64,000 nt of DNA from a virus (IMGVR_UViG_3300033994_002454:1-64000); one strand, 5' to 3'; shown: positions 28,338-35,611, counted from the first letter of the stretch. Numbers and translations are program-made. Notes: generated from the letters alone by a model not told the origin.

Positions 28338-29128
28338 AAGTTATCTAACATATTTTTTAAACCATCACTTTTGAACGAACCTAAAGCTTTGGTTTTGGTT
28401 GATGTCTTTTTAGACATGTTGGGTTTATTCCCCAATGTAAAATTTCCTTTTCCGGTATCCACGGATTTTTTACCTTCTTTTAATTTAGGTAACCATTCAC
28501 GTTCAAATTCAATACGTGCTGCCATTAAATCTGCCTGGTGTAAGATAAAAGGTAATGAGGTCCTTGGTTTTTGTTCTGGCATATAGGCCATAAGGTATTT
28601 CTCATTTGCCTTATCATATAAACCATCATGGGTTTGAATGGCTAACATTTCGTTAAATGTATACTGGATACCATGTGATTGAAGTAAAAATAAACCTCTA
28701 TCTGGGACTGAAGCAAATGGAACTTTTGTATTAAACATATAATCTTCTCCTAATTTATCTTTTCTCCATTGATCAGTCTGGGGAATATATGAATCTTCCA
28801 CTTCATCACCCATTTTCCCTAAATCATGGTTTAGGGCTGAGAATACAAGTTCTTCAATTGTAAAAGTAGACATATCACATCCTTCATCTTCCCATAATTG
28901 AGCCTGTTTAAATGCGCATCGAATAACGCGTAAAACATGTTCTACATATCCTCCTGGGAAAGCATTATGGTATTCTTTTTTATGCGCAGCAGGCATTAAC
29001 ATTAAACGATCAGCATATTGCTCATAAAATTCTAGAAGTTTTTCCCTACGTGGAGAAGATATTTCATTGGAAATAATAAGCATTAATTCATTCCAATTAT
29101 CTTGGATTTGTTCGGCAGTAAGATTCAT
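28334..29128 (-). CDS. HD-domain phosphohydrolase
   Basis: 264 residues. AFPGGYVEHVLRVIRCA supplies the first histidine and NHDLGKMGDE the HD pair (residues about 97-103), with QTHDGLYD a later HD-like site. This is the metal-dependent HD superfamily (nucleotide or nucleic-acid phosphohydrolases) and is common in T4-like phages. The last 30 residues are basic (KKTSTKTKALGSFK). The leader AAATAAAAGTTATG sits at its start. Substrate unknown. Confidence 0.75.
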   Translation of the reverse strand: MNLTAEQIQDNWNELMLIISNEISSPRREKLLEFYEQYADRLMLMPAAHKKEYHNAFPGGYVEHVLRVIRCAFKQAQLWEDEGCDMSTFTIEELVFSALNHDLGKMGDEVEDSYIPQTDQWRKDKLGEDYMFNTKVPFASVPDRGLFLLQSHGIQYTFNEMLAIQTHDGLYDKANEKYLMAYMPEQKPRTSLPFILHQADLMAARIEFEREWLPKLKEGKKSVDTGKGNFTLGNKPNMSKKTSTKTKALGSFKSDGLKNMLDNL

Positions 29129-29145
29129 AACTTTTATTTATTTAA

Positions 29146-29313
29146 TTAATTTTCACGTTCTACAATTGCTTGAGTATCTTCTTGAAGTTCAAAAAGTTCT
29201 CTTAAAATTTCACGAGCTGTTTCTACATTTCGTTCGTTTAGAGCAAGTCTTAAACGTTTTAATTTTCCTTCAATAGACTCCAAGCGTCTCAATACTAATT
29301 CTTTATTTTTCAT
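29146..29313 (-). CDS. Small helical UVR-like protein
   Basis: 55 residues, MKNKELVLRRLES...AIVEREN. It is almost entirely helical. NERNVETAREILRELFELQE resembles the UvrB/UvrC interaction (UVR) helical hairpin, as in three other proteins of this window. It lies 17 bases upstream of the HD gene and has its own A-rich leader. Function unknown. Confidence 0.6.
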   Translation of the reverse strand: MKNKELVLRRLESIEGKLKRLRLALNERNVETAREILRELFELQEDTQAIVEREN

Positions 29314-29398
29314 TTTATTTTATTTACTTATTTTTTTTATAACATTTATTTATTTCAATAATAATATTAAAATATAAATTAAAGGTAATAACTTTCTT

Positions 29399-29848
29399 TT
29401 ACGTAGTCACGGATTCTTTAAGATTTTTTTTAACTAGATCTTGAATCTTTTTTAAGTGGGCACACTTTTCATATTCTTCTGTACTTTCAAAGTAATTCAT
29501 AGAAAGCTTTACTGCAACTAAAAATTCTTCATTTGAATATTTTTTTAAATCCCCTCTCCAGGTTTTACTTCTAAATTTAAAACCCTCAATCCAAAAATAG
29601 GCCCTAGTAAACATCATGAATTCTCCAGCTTCATCAATCCCTTTTAAATCTAACTCAGCATCTGTTTTAGAGAAAAAGTCTAAAACCTGTTTTTTAAAAC
29701 TAGTTCCATTCATAATTAACTTATAAAACATCCCTAGCTTAAAGTGTGGTGTTTCTTTATAAGCTAATAACTCTCCCTTTAACTTTTTATCTTTCTTAGA
29801 ATCCTCAGGAAACCCAAAAAGCGCAAATATTCCACTTAAAGCCATCAT
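29399..29848 (-). CDS. Hypothetical protein with C-terminal UVR-like motif
   Basis: 149 residues. The N-terminal half is mixed (FALFGFPEDSKKD, TPHFKLGMFYKLIM). The C-terminal YFESTEEYEKCAHLKKIQDL repeats the E-x-Y-E-x-C-A-x-x-K/R pattern of UVR hairpins, seen also at 47820 and 59505. Probably a phage regulatory or interaction protein; not identified. M1 or M2 may be the start. Confidence 0.5.
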   Translation of the reverse strand: MMALSGIFALFGFPEDSKKDKKLKGELLAYKETPHFKLGMFYKLIMNGTSFKKQVLDFFSKTDAELDLKGIDEAGEFMMFTRAYFWIEGFKFRSKTWRGDLKKYSNEEFLVAVKLSMNYFESTEEYEKCAHLKKIQDLVKKNLKESVTT

Positions 29849-29914
29849 TCTATATGTATATATTATTCTAAATTAAAATCTACGTGTAAAATCGTTGATT
29901 TCGAACATAAATAT

Positions 29915-30367
29915 TTAATCAAACTGTTCTCCAATTTTTCTTATAACTTGTTTAGCCTCATCTAAAGAAACATAGAAAAATTCTCTTTCACCTCTTACTC
30001 TTTTCTCTTTTAAAAGCTTGTGAACTTCTTTTTCGATACGCTCCCCATTAAAACAACTATACGAATATACAACATCAAATGGCATAGGAACGCCGGTTGA
30101 TTTACTTAATTGTACAGCACGTTCTTCGGGATCATGTTTTGTATAACCTATTTTTAACATTTCAGGCATTGAAGGATTAACTAATACATAAACATATTGA
30201 TCACCTTTTTTACCATCAATACTTTGTCTTAAACGTCCAGTATAATATTCGACAACATCCCAACCATCACTATCTTTTTTGATTGAAAAATATTTGGGAG
30301 ATGGGGCTAAAGGCGTTCTACAATACGGAACATAACCTTTAGCCTCTTCAAGTGTTAAACGTTTCAC
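29915..30367 (-). CDS. T5orf172/Mug113-type GIY-YIG-like protein
   Basis: 150 residues. YVYVLVNPSMPEMLKIGYTK, then RAVQLSKSTGVPMPFDVVYS and EKEVHKLLKEKRVRGEREFF, is the T5orf172 domain, a branch of the GIY-YIG nuclease superfamily (V-Y-V ... K-I-G-Y-T). Catalysis is unproven for most members. Start overlaps the stop of the upstream gene by one base, so they are co-translated. Confidence 0.75.
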   Translation of the reverse strand: MKRLTLEEAKGYVPYCRTPLAPSPKYFSIKKDSDGWDVVEYYTGRLRQSIDGKKGDQYVYVLVNPSMPEMLKIGYTKHDPEERAVQLSKSTGVPMPFDVVYSYSCFNGERIEKEVHKLLKEKRVRGEREFFYVSLDEAKQVIRKIGEQFD

Positions 30368-30609
30368 TAGAACCGAGCTTGAGCGTTTGCACCTTTATAC
30401 CATGGAAGTCCTTCTCTGTTTTTTAAAGCTTCTTTCCATTGTGCTTCCGTCATTTTAATTCCGTTGAGGTAATACTCTCTTTTACGTTTGTTTCCTTCGG
30501 GAATTAAAGCCGGACCTTCCCAATTGTGAAGTTTCCCATCAAACATATACATGATAGTTCCGTCTGCAGTTCTAACTTTTCTACTTGGTTGATACTTTTG
30601 GTTTTCCAT
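30367..30609 (-). CDS. Small MORN-like hypothetical protein
   Basis: 80 residues. DGTIMYMFDGKLHNWEGPAL and REYYLNGIKMTEAQWKEAL look like toxin_YwqK/MORN-type repeats, in which Y-x-x-G-x-x-H/M strands repeat, a pattern common in phages. Coupled to the GIY-YIG-like gene. No assigned function. Confidence 0.55.
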   Translation of the reverse strand: MENQKYQPSRKVRTADGTIMYMFDGKLHNWEGPALIPEGNKRKREYYLNGIKMTEAQWKEALKNREGLPWYKGANAQARF

Positions 30610-30621
30610 TTTTTTATTTAT

Positions 30622-30765
30622 TTAAAATAAAACATCTGATAAAATGTCTCCTATTATGCACCCTGCTAAAAATGCTAATCCGAATAACCCAGTAAAACTA
30701 AATGCTACATACAATGCAATGATTGCTGAAATTTTAATTCCTTTGTTTTCTACTTTACTTAACAT
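30622..30765 (-). CDS. Small membrane protein
   Basis: 47 residues, MLSKVENKGIK then ISAIIALYVAFSFTGLFGLA and FLAGCIIGDILSDVLF. It has one long or two short hydrophobic segments. The leader AATAAAGGTTATG is the same kind as used by known genes. Unknown role; an envelope or lysis-related peptide is possible. Confidence 0.5.
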   Translation of the reverse strand: MLSKVENKGIKISAIIALYVAFSFTGLFGLAFLAGCIIGDILSDVLF

Positions 30766-30839
30766 AACCTTTATTTTTATTTATTTATACTGTTAGTATA
30801 CGAATAAAAAATATAAGATCCAAGGATCTTTTAAAGTTT

Positions 30840-31196
30840 TTAAGAAATTGTGAGGGTAAATTCCCCTCCTCCTAACATGTAATAGGTAGTTCCGGTTACA
30901 TTATTAGCGGGGGTAAAAGTAAAAAATGAAGAACAATTACCTGGGACTACAAATCCAGTAATATAGGAAGAAGAAACTAGAGTACCTAGTTCTAAACTAC
31001 TTGATATAGTATATGAACCTGAAAAGTTTTGTGGTGAATTTGAATCATAGAAACCACTTGAAGTTCTTACTGTTTCTAGAACAAAGTAAGTAGAAGAACT
31101 TGGGTTAGCAAATGTAAATGTTTTTGTAACACCTGATGAAATGTTTTCACCAATAGAGCCTGTTCCTTTTAATTGTGAGGGAGTATAAGTTGCCAT
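30840..31196 (-). CDS. Beta-rich virion-like protein
   Basis: 118 residues, with T, S, G and F dominating (TFTFANPSSSTYFVLETVRT, SSSLELGTLVSSSYITGFVV). It lacks charged residues, as do the tail proteins at 11-21 kb, and ends in EFTLTIS. Likely a minor virion or decoration protein. It ends 27 bp before an AT-rich gap; a weak TCGTATACT-like element at 30788-30796 lies downstream of it. Confidence 0.5.
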   Translation of the reverse strand: MATYTPSQLKGTGSIGENISSGVTKTFTFANPSSSTYFVLETVRTSSGFYDSNSPQNFSGSYTISSSLELGTLVSSSYITGFVVPGNCSSFFTFTPANNVTGTTYYMLGGGEFTLTIS

Positions 31197-31197
31197 T

Positions 31198-31299
31198 TTA
31201 TTTATTAAGTATTACTTCGAACAAACTAATTATACCACAAATAATAATTGCAATAGAACCAATTGTGAAATGAACTGGGAGCATCAATATATTTTTCAT
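31198..31299 (-). CDS. 33-residue single-span membrane peptide
   Basis: MKNILMLPVHF, then TIGSIAIIICGIISLFEVIL and NK. One strong transmembrane helix. CAATATTTATCACCATG at its start matches the ATATTTATA-type element of late genes. It stops 2 bp before the start of the 30840 gene. No family recognised. Confidence 0.5.
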   Translation of the reverse strand: MKNILMLPVHFTIGSIAIIICGIISLFEVILNK

Positions 31300-31314
31300 G
31301 GTGATAAATATTGG

Positions 31315-31509
31315 TTATTCAAGTAATTTGGATATTTTTTTAAGATCGTCTAACATGTTTGATAAAATACCTTTTTTAAACGCGTTATAGTCTTCTTGGT
31401 CTTTTCTAGGAAAAGCTACTAAATAACAACCCCTTTCATCCTTTGGGTAAAAGTAAAATCCTTTTCTTATTTTCTTTTTTGTTTTTCTTGGTAGTCTAAA
31501 TTTTGCCAT
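31315..31509 (-). CDS. Small basic hypothetical protein
   Basis: 64 residues from MAKFRLPRKTKKKIRKGFYF. I prefer this start (31509) to the in-frame one at 31545, whose first 12 codons cover an AT-rich TATATATGTATATT stretch. Very basic N-terminus, mixed C-terminus (NMLDDLKKISKLLE). Could bind nucleic acid. Confidence 0.5.
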   Translation of the reverse strand: MAKFRLPRKTKKKIRKGFYFYPKDERGCYLVAFPRKDQEDYNAFKKGILSNMLDDLKKISKLLE

Positions 31510-31545
31510 GGTCTGTAATATACATATATATTTTGTCGATGCCAA

Positions 31546-31792
31546 AGATTTTTTAAAAAAGAAGGATTTGATGTTTACTATCTTTTACAAAAATGGCCGA
31601 TTTGGAAAATTAGGTTGCATTTGGGGGTATATAGCTATATATTGGGTCGATGGGGTTAAGGTTTTAAAGAGAAGAGATTTACTCTAAGTCCACGTCCTTC
31701 ACCACCCCGCCATATATTGACCCCGGCGCACGTGGTACCCAGTACATAATACTATATGCATACCATATATATACCGCCGTACCGGTACAGGC
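31546..31792 (-). other. Non-coding gap between late and accessory regions
   Basis: About 250 bp without a credible gene. It contains the perfect 14-bp palindrome TATATAGCTATATA (near 31626-31639), a GC-richer patch (CCCCGGCGCACGTGG, 31721-31735) unlike its surroundings, and AAGGACGTGGAC on the minus strand (about 31688-31699), which recurs on the plus strand near 37184. Possibly a regulatory boundary. No tRNA or canonical promoter seen. Confidence 0.4.
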
Positions 31793-31963
31793 CTACCAGC
31801 CTTGTACCTTGGTCTTTGAACCTACCAGCTCACCGTTCTCAAAATAATAAAACTCCAGCTTACCGTCTTCACGCTTTACGGTCACATTGGCTTGGTCGGT
31901 TAAGCACCCATCAATGTTTAGAATGCGTGTTTGGTTTAATTGGATAAATGTTGATGTTGTCAT
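31793..31963 (-). CDS. Small hypothetical protein
   Basis: 56 residues from MTTSTFIQLNQTRI (ATG 31963). An upstream in-frame start at 32011 would translate the terminator hairpin and is rejected. VTVKREDGKLEFYYFENGEL suggests a small beta sheet; GW at the C-terminus. Not recognised. Confidence 0.55.
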   Translation of the reverse strand: MTTSTFIQLNQTRILNIDGCLTDQANVTVKREDGKLEFYYFENGELVGSKTKVQGW

Positions 31964-31985
31964 ATGTGTCTCTGTTTTACGCACC

Positions 31986-32008
31986 CCGAAAGCCCGATTG
32001 CTCGGGCT
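31986..32008 (-). terminator. Hairpin terminator, AGCCCGA stem
   Basis: On the minus strand AGCCCGA-GCAA-TCGGGCT is followed by TTCGG, a 7-bp stem with a short T-run. It lies between the 32047 gene and the 31793 gene. The same stem recurs at 32849-32870. The weak T-run makes termination plausible rather than certain. Confidence 0.5.
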
Positions 32009-32046
32009 CATAGGGCGTATAATTAAAAGATAAAATTGTTGCTTAT

Positions 32047-32304
32047 TTAAAAATCTTGGTCACATACCTCATCATGTAAGTCAAGCATGTACTGGCGCTC
32101 CATCATTTCCTGCTTATAGGTCTTGGTCTTAAACACCTCAAATGGAGCAATTGGGTTATCGCTCTTGGCTCTAACATGGTACTCATCCCATACCTCTCTA
32201 GCGTTATCAACCTCAATCAATATTTGGCTTGGTTCTAGGTTTAGGGCGTATGTCTTAATTACTTTACCACTTAAATCACTCACTGTAAAATCAACTTTAA
32301 TCAT
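32047..32304 (-). CDS. Hypothetical protein, first gene of the modular region
   Basis: 85 residues from MIKVDFTVSDLSGKVIKTYA. The longer frame to 32343 only reads through the promoter (IGCINKL) and is rejected. LEPSQILIEVDNAREVWDEY suggests a mixed fold. Unknown function. Confidence 0.6.
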   Translation of the reverse strand: MIKVDFTVSDLSGKVIKTYALNLEPSQILIEVDNAREVWDEYHVRAKSDNPIAPFEVFKTKTYKQEMMERQYMLDLHDEVCDQDF

Positions 32305-32328
32305 GTTTCTCAATTTATTTATACACCC

Positions 32329-32361
32329 AATATACGAACCCATTTACCCAACCTGTATTCC
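32329..32361 (-). promoter_or_regulatory. GGAAT-N19-TCGTATATT promoter (P1)
   Basis: -35-like GGAAT 32357-32361, -10-like TCGTATATT 32329-32337. Drives the 32047 gene; its -35 box touches the stop of the 32361 gene. Confidence 0.75.
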
Positions 32362-32786
32362 TAATACCCCTCTGGGCGGCTAAACTGAGGGTGGTTATCA
32401 TAATATCTAACCCAGTACTCATATTCTTCACGTTCGGCTTTAGCCTTATCTACATCTTTGATCTTACCGGATTGTCTTAACTTATTATATCTATCTCTAA
32501 CCGTAAGCATCCAATCAAAATAATCTCTACCCTTAGCATGGTTATATGAATATGAATCTGTATCATCATACTCAGCAAACCAATCATCTACGAATTCAAA
32601 CCCTCTTATTTCAACTAACTCTTTCTTACCATCTATATTTCTCCATCTATTACCTGAGAGACCTAATAGATGCTTAATGTACTCATCTTCATTACCCTCC
32701 CATCTATCTTTAGGGGTTAAACCCATTCGGTACTCTTGATCTCTCCAATATGCTGCTGATTGTCTTTGTTTTTCTGAACGTCCCAT
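32361..32786 (-). CDS. Hypothetical DnaJ-like charged protein
   Basis: 141 residues from MGRSEKQRQSAAYWRDQEYR (ATG 32786); the in-frame extension to 32948 would read through the terminator and tRNA-like RNA and is rejected. Rich in D, Y, R and W (FVDDWFAEYDDTDSYSYNHA). No family recognised. Ends with QFSRPEGY. Confidence 0.55.
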   Translation of the reverse strand: MGRSEKQRQSAAYWRDQEYRMGLTPKDRWEGNEDEYIKHLLGLSGNRWRNIDGKKELVEIRGFEFVDDWFAEYDDTDSYSYNHAKGRDYFDWMLTVRDRYNKLRQSGKIKDVDKAKAEREEYEYWVRYYDNHPQFSRPEGY

Positions 32787-32810
32787 TTTATTTATTTTAA
32801 TTATACACTC

Positions 32811-32843
32811 AATATACGAACCCGCTCGTGCGACCCTACTTCC
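32811..32843 (-). promoter_or_regulatory. Promoter P2 (GGAAG variant)
   Basis: GGAAG 32839-32843, 19-bp GC-rich spacer, TCGTATATT 32811-32819. Drives the 32361 gene; directly follows the terminator at 32849. Confidence 0.7.
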
Positions 32844-32848
32844 GCCCC

Positions 32849-32870
32849 CAAAAGCCCGATTACTCGGGCT
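32849..32870 (-). terminator. Hairpin terminator after tRNA-like RNAs
   Basis: Minus strand AGCCCGA-GTAA-TCGGGCT followed by TTTTGG. It should end the transcript that carries the 33145 gene and two tRNA-like RNAs, just before promoter P2. Confidence 0.6.
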
Positions 32871-32898
32871 CACAGGTCGTATAATTAAAAAGATTTGT

Positions 32899-32956
32899 GG
32901 AGTGGGTGGAGTCGAACCACCTGCTTGTACCTGTACAGCTTTAACCAAACCACTCC
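32899..32956 (-). ncRNA. 58-nt tRNA-like RNA lacking one arm
   Basis: Acceptor GGAGTGG pairs with CCACTCC, and GGTGG-TTCGACT-CCACC is a perfect T-arm. Between them only 28 nt remain (TTTGGTTAAAGC, then TGTACAGGTACAAGC), too few for both a D-arm and an anticodon arm, and the single hairpin there closes a 4-nt CAGG loop. It keeps the features read by RNase P/Z but cannot decode normally. Confidence 0.55.
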
Positions 32957-33054
32957 TGGGCCTGCAGACCCGTTATAAATGTGCTTCATATGTGCAAAGC
33001 TTAATCCATTGGCTTGGATTCCGGAGCCTAACCCGGTTCTACATTTACCATTGT

Positions 33055-33123
33055 GGTCATGACAGGACTCGAACCTGCTCCCTCCCTTATAATCGGTTGC
33101 GTTCTCCCACACGCCCCATGACC
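33055..33123 (-). ncRNA. tRNA-like RNA with unpaired anticodon stem
   Basis: Acceptor GGTCATG/CATGACC, D-stem GCGT/ACGC and T-arm GCAGG-TTCGAGT-CCTGT are intact and the length (69 nt) is normal. The anticodon region ACCGA-TTATAAG-GGAGG does not form a stem. Either a degenerate tRNA or a tRNA-like RNA with another role. A 98-nt spacer separates it from the 58-nt element. Confidence 0.55.
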
Positions 33124-33144
33124 TTATATTTTTAGTTCAGTGGC

Positions 33145-33480
33145 TTAAGCAGCCACCTCACTCCCATCTGCCTTTACTTTGGCAGGTCGTCCACGCTTAA
33201 CAGCTCCACCATTTAACTCAGCTTTAGCCTTCAACTCAGCTAATCGTAACTGTCTAGCACTATTTGGATTTACAGGACGTCCTTGACCTACACCTAATGC
33301 TTTATTCAAAGCTTGTTTTTTCAATCGAGCTTGTCTCTCACTGTTTTCATTTACAGGACGTCCTCGTTTCAACTCACCATTTGCTCTTTTTACTTCTAAC
33401 TCTGCTAAACGGATTTGTCTTGCACTATTAACATTAACTGGACGACCTTTAACTACATTTTTTACTTCTACTTTTTTCAT
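33145..33480 (-). CDS. AT-hook tandem-repeat protein
   Basis: 111 residues, basic. Three copies of a repeat of about 33 residues, each GRPVNxNSxRQxRLxxL..., followed by a fourth GRP (KRGRPAKVKADG). The GRP core flanked by K/R is an AT-hook, which inserts in the minor groove of AT-rich DNA. It has a paralogue at 36142. Likely coats or regulates AT-rich DNA (phage or host), by inference. Leader AAAAGTTATG; promoter P3 just upstream. Confidence 0.75.
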   Translation of the reverse strand: MKKVEVKNVVKGRPVNVNSARQIRLAELEVKRANGELKRGRPVNENSERQARLKKQALNKALGVGQGRPVNPNSARQLRLAELKAKAELNGGAVKRGRPAKVKADGSEVAA

Positions 33481-33512
33481 AACTTTTATTTTTCTTTTTT
33501 ATTTATATTATC

Positions 33513-33545
33513 AATATACGAACTATCTATTTATTTTCTTATTCC
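33513..33545 (-). promoter_or_regulatory. Promoter P3
   Basis: GGAAT 33541-33545, TCGTATATT 33513-33521. Drives the AT-hook gene and, by read-through, the two tRNA-like RNAs. Confidence 0.75.
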
Positions 33546-33555
33546 CCCGTTTTAA

Positions 33556-33696
33556 TTACACTACAAAAAAACATTCAGTTCCAATTGTAACACAATTATA
33601 TATTATCAAACTTACTATTCCAACTATAAACCCAAAACCTAAAGTAATACAAACTCTATCAACTAAATTACCTTTTACTAAACTTAAACTTTTCAT
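33556..33696 (-). CDS. Small membrane protein
   Basis: 46 residues, MKSLSLVKGNLVDR then VCITLGFGFIVGIVSLIIYN and CVTIGTECFFVV. One or two hydrophobic segments. Own promoter (P4). Confidence 0.6.
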   Translation of the reverse strand: MKSLSLVKGNLVDRVCITLGFGFIVGIVSLIIYNCVTIGTECFFVV

Positions 33697-33722
33697 CTTT
33701 TTATCTCTTTAATTATACACTC

Positions 33723-33755
33723 AATATACGAACTATACTTTAACTTACTTATTCC
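33723..33755 (-). promoter_or_regulatory. Promoter P4
   Basis: GGAAT 33751-33755, TCGTATATT 33723-33731. Drives the 33556 membrane peptide; lies in the 3' end of the 33745 gene. Confidence 0.75.
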
Positions 33756-33828
33756 CTTGTTTACTAATTAATTTCATAATTAATACTACATTCAATAACA
33801 AACTTAAATAAACTATACTACCTATCAT
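33745..33828 (-). CDS. 27-residue membrane peptide
   Basis: MIGSIVYLSLLLNVVLIMKL then ISKQGNK. One transmembrane helix with a positively charged end. Supported by promoter P5 placed 27 bp upstream; otherwise too short to be sure. Confidence 0.5.
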   Translation of the reverse strand: MIGSIVYLSLLLNVVLIMKLISKQGNK

Positions 33829-33854
33829 CTTTTTCTTTTTTTAATTATACATTC

Positions 33855-33887
33855 AATATACGAAACTACATTGTATTATTTTATTCC
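33855..33887 (-). promoter_or_regulatory. Promoter P5
   Basis: GGAAT 33883-33887, TCGTATATT 33855-33863. Drives the 33745 peptide. Confidence 0.72.
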
Positions 33888-33899
33888 TGGGTTTTTTAT

Positions 33900-34313
33900 T
33901 TAGTATTCAGGGTAATCAATATACCCAGCTTCATCCACAATATGGGTAATAGCTGTAAGTGCTTTATTCATACTTTCAGTAGCTCGTTTAAAATCATCTT
34001 CTCTTGATTTTTTACCAGCTTCAAAAGCATAATACATTAAGAGATTTACATATTGTTCTGTAAATCCAAATTTATACTTATCTGAGGTTTCTAGTCCCAT
34101 TGCTTCAGAAAGGCTAATTTCTTTACGATTGTGAACCCGGAAAGTATTAATTTTATCACCAACTAGATTATCAATCTCTTCAATACGTTCAATAGCCATA
34201 GCCTTTAACCATAAAATATTTTGTGGTATTTCTTCAGGTGCCTTATCTAATTTAGCAGCTCCTTCTTTTACCTTTTCTCGGTAAGTGTCGTAAAATGATT
34301 TTTCTTCGCTCAT
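33900..34313 (-). CDS. Hypothetical helical protein
   Basis: 137 residues, charged and helical throughout (FYDTYREKVKEGAAKLDKAP, LMYYAFEAGKKSREDDFKRA). The EAGKKSREDDF pattern occurs in many small phage proteins. It has promoter P6 and an A-rich leader. Function unknown. Confidence 0.65.
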   Translation of the reverse strand: MSEEKSFYDTYREKVKEGAAKLDKAPEEIPQNILWLKAMAIERIEEIDNLVGDKINTFRVHNRKEISLSEAMGLETSDKYKFGFTEQYVNLLMYYAFEAGKKSREDDFKRATESMNKALTAITHIVDEAGYIDYPEY

Positions 34314-34330
34314 AACTTATCTCTTTTTAA

Positions 34331-34522
34331 TTATACATTCAATATACGAAATGCATTTACCATTTTCATGTCCTTATTGGTTAGTTTAATTTGTTTAAAA
34401 TTTTTCTCACCATCAAAAATCACAAAATACTTTTTATCACTTTTAACTTCTCTTACTATACAACTTACTTTTTTCAAATACATTATTTCAATTAAACTAA
34501 TAACACTTTTTAAATCAATCAT
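34331..34522 (-). CDS. Small hypothetical protein
   Basis: 63 residues. KYFVIFDGEKNFKQIKL suggests a small beta fold. Its last codons (AFRILNV-stop) are the P6 -10 box and its flanks, so the promoter of the next gene is entirely inside this reading frame. Confidence 0.6.
   Translation of the reverse strand: MIDLKSVISLIEIMYLKKVSCIVREVKSDKKYFVIFDGEKNFKQIKLTNKDMKMVNAFRILNV
34341..34373 (-). promoter_or_regulatory. Promoter P6 (GGACA variant)
   Basis: GGACA 34369-34373, TCGTATATT 34341-34349. Drives the 33900 gene; wholly within the 3' coding end of the 34331 gene. Confidence 0.68.
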
Positions 34523-34547
34523 TTTATTTCTTTTTAATTATACAATC

Positions 34548-34580
34548 AATATACGAATTATAATTTAAATCGCTTAGTCC
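34548..34580 (-). promoter_or_regulatory. Promoter P7 (GGACT variant)
   Basis: GGACT 34576-34580, TCGTATATT 34548-34556. Drives the 34331 gene. Confidence 0.7.
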
Positions 34581-34801
34581 TTAATAATTACAATATCACC
34601 AACTTCACAATCCATTTCATCAACTCTATTTATTATTTTTTCATCTAATCCAGAACAATTTTTAGATTTAATTTTCAATAATTCTCCACTATCTAAATCT
34701 TCAACTACACAACTAATTATTCTACTTACTCTACAACCCTTAGATAATTCATTTACACTATCAATTTTAAATTTTCTTTTAATTACTTTAAATCTTTTCA
34801 T
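34574..34801 (-). CDS. Small basic hypothetical protein
   Basis: 75 residues, MKRFKVIKRKFKIDSVNELS..., basic start then a beta-like region (SRIISCVVEDLDSGELLKIK). Unknown. Confidence 0.6.
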   Translation of the reverse strand: MKRFKVIKRKFKIDSVNELSKGCRVSRIISCVVEDLDSGELLKIKSKNCSGLDEKIINRVDEMDCEVGDIVIIKD

Positions 34802-34825
34802 TTTATCATTTTTAATTATACAATC

Positions 34826-34858
34826 AATATACGAACTATAGTTTAATTTTGTTAGTCC
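34826..34858 (-). promoter_or_regulatory. Promoter P8 (GGACT variant)
   Basis: GGACT 34854-34858, TCGTATATT 34826-34834. Drives the 34574 gene. Confidence 0.7.
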
Positions 34859-35142
34859 CGTTCAAATAATATGCTGAACAAATCCTCCATCCATATTTTA
34901 TTTTCACTTTCAACAAAATATATACCCATTCCTCTATAATTGTATACTAAATCGTCATTATATGTTTTATTATATTCATTAATTTTTTTCACAAATTCAA
35001 CAATATCATTGTCCAATTCATCAACATTAAATTCAATAACTTCAAAATCATTATACAATGTATTAAAATGTTTCATCAACAATTTATTCAATTTAGTGTT
35101 TTGGAATCGTTTTACTTCATTTACAAAATTCATATTTTTCAC
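34852..35142 (-). CDS. Small hypothetical protein
   Basis: 96 residues, acidic and tyrosine/asparagine-rich (LMKHFNTLYNDFEVIEFNVD, YNKTYNDDLVYNYRGMGIYF). Unknown. Confidence 0.6.
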   Translation of the reverse strand: MKNMNFVNEVKRFQNTKLNKLLMKHFNTLYNDFEVIEFNVDELDNDIVEFVKKINEYNKTYNDDLVYNYRGMGIYFVESENKIWMEDLFSILFERD

Positions 35143-35159
35143 TTTTTAATTATACAATC

Positions 35160-35192
35160 AATATACGAATTATATTTCAGTAACGTTATTCC
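35160..35192 (-). promoter_or_regulatory. Promoter P9
   Basis: GGAAT 35188-35192, TCGTATATT 35160-35168. Drives the 34852 gene. Confidence 0.75.
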
Positions 35193-35368
35193 TATTTAAA
35201 CTCATTTTTTATTTCAAATGTAACATAAAATAAATCATCCATTCCATCATATTCACTGAATTCAAATCCTAATTCCTCTGCTACATCTTTCAATTTCAAA
35301 AACAATTCAATATTTTTTTCATTGATTCCATTCATAATAAGTCCTTTTACAATTGCTTCGTTTTTCAT
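35192..35368 (-). CDS. Small acidic hypothetical protein
   Basis: 58 residues, MKNEAIVKGLIMNGINEKNI then ...EYDGMDDLFYVTFEIKNEFK. Helical front, beta tail. Frame and length supported by its own promoter P10. Confidence 0.6.
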   Translation of the reverse strand: MKNEAIVKGLIMNGINEKNIELFLKLKDVAEELGFEFSEYDGMDDLFYVTFEIKNEFK

Positions 35369-35394
35369 CTTTTTATTTTTTTAATTATACAATC

Positions 35395-35427
35395 AATATA
35401 CGAAATATACTTTAACTCTGTTATTCC
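35395..35427 (-). promoter_or_regulatory. Promoter P10
   Basis: GGAAT 35423-35427, TCGTATATT 35395-35403. Drives the 35192 gene. Confidence 0.75.
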
Positions 35428-35556
35428 CTAGTTTAATCTGATTATAGCATCTTCAAACTTCAATGTTTCAGGTAAAAATACAAATTGTACAGTATTCACT
35501 TCCTGAATTAATAAAAATGCTAACAATTCTAATTCTTTTCTTTCTTCTTCACTCAT
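35428..35556 (-). CDS. 42-residue hypothetical protein
   Basis: MSEEERKELELLAFLLIQEV then NTVQFVFLPETLKFEDAIIR and LN. Helix plus beta hairpin. Supported by promoter P11. Confidence 0.55.
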   Translation of the reverse strand: MSEEERKELELLAFLLIQEVNTVQFVFLPETLKFEDAIIRLN

Positions 35557-35578
35557 TTTATTTTCTTTTTATATCATC

Positions 35579-35611
35579 AATATACGAAGGAGAAATGTAT
35601 TAAAACATTCC
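35579..35611 (-). promoter_or_regulatory. Promoter P11
   Basis: GGAAT 35607-35611, TCGTATATT 35579-35587. Drives the 35428 gene; -35 lies in the 3' end of the 35600 gene. Confidence 0.75.

Noticed and set aside
31756-31947. Plus-strand frame of 63 codons
   Set aside because: Antisense to the 31793 gene and into a non-coding region; no leader or promoter.
32361-32948. Long N-terminal extension of the 32361 gene
   Set aside because: Would translate the tRNA-like RNA, terminator and promoter; ATG 32786 has the correct leader.
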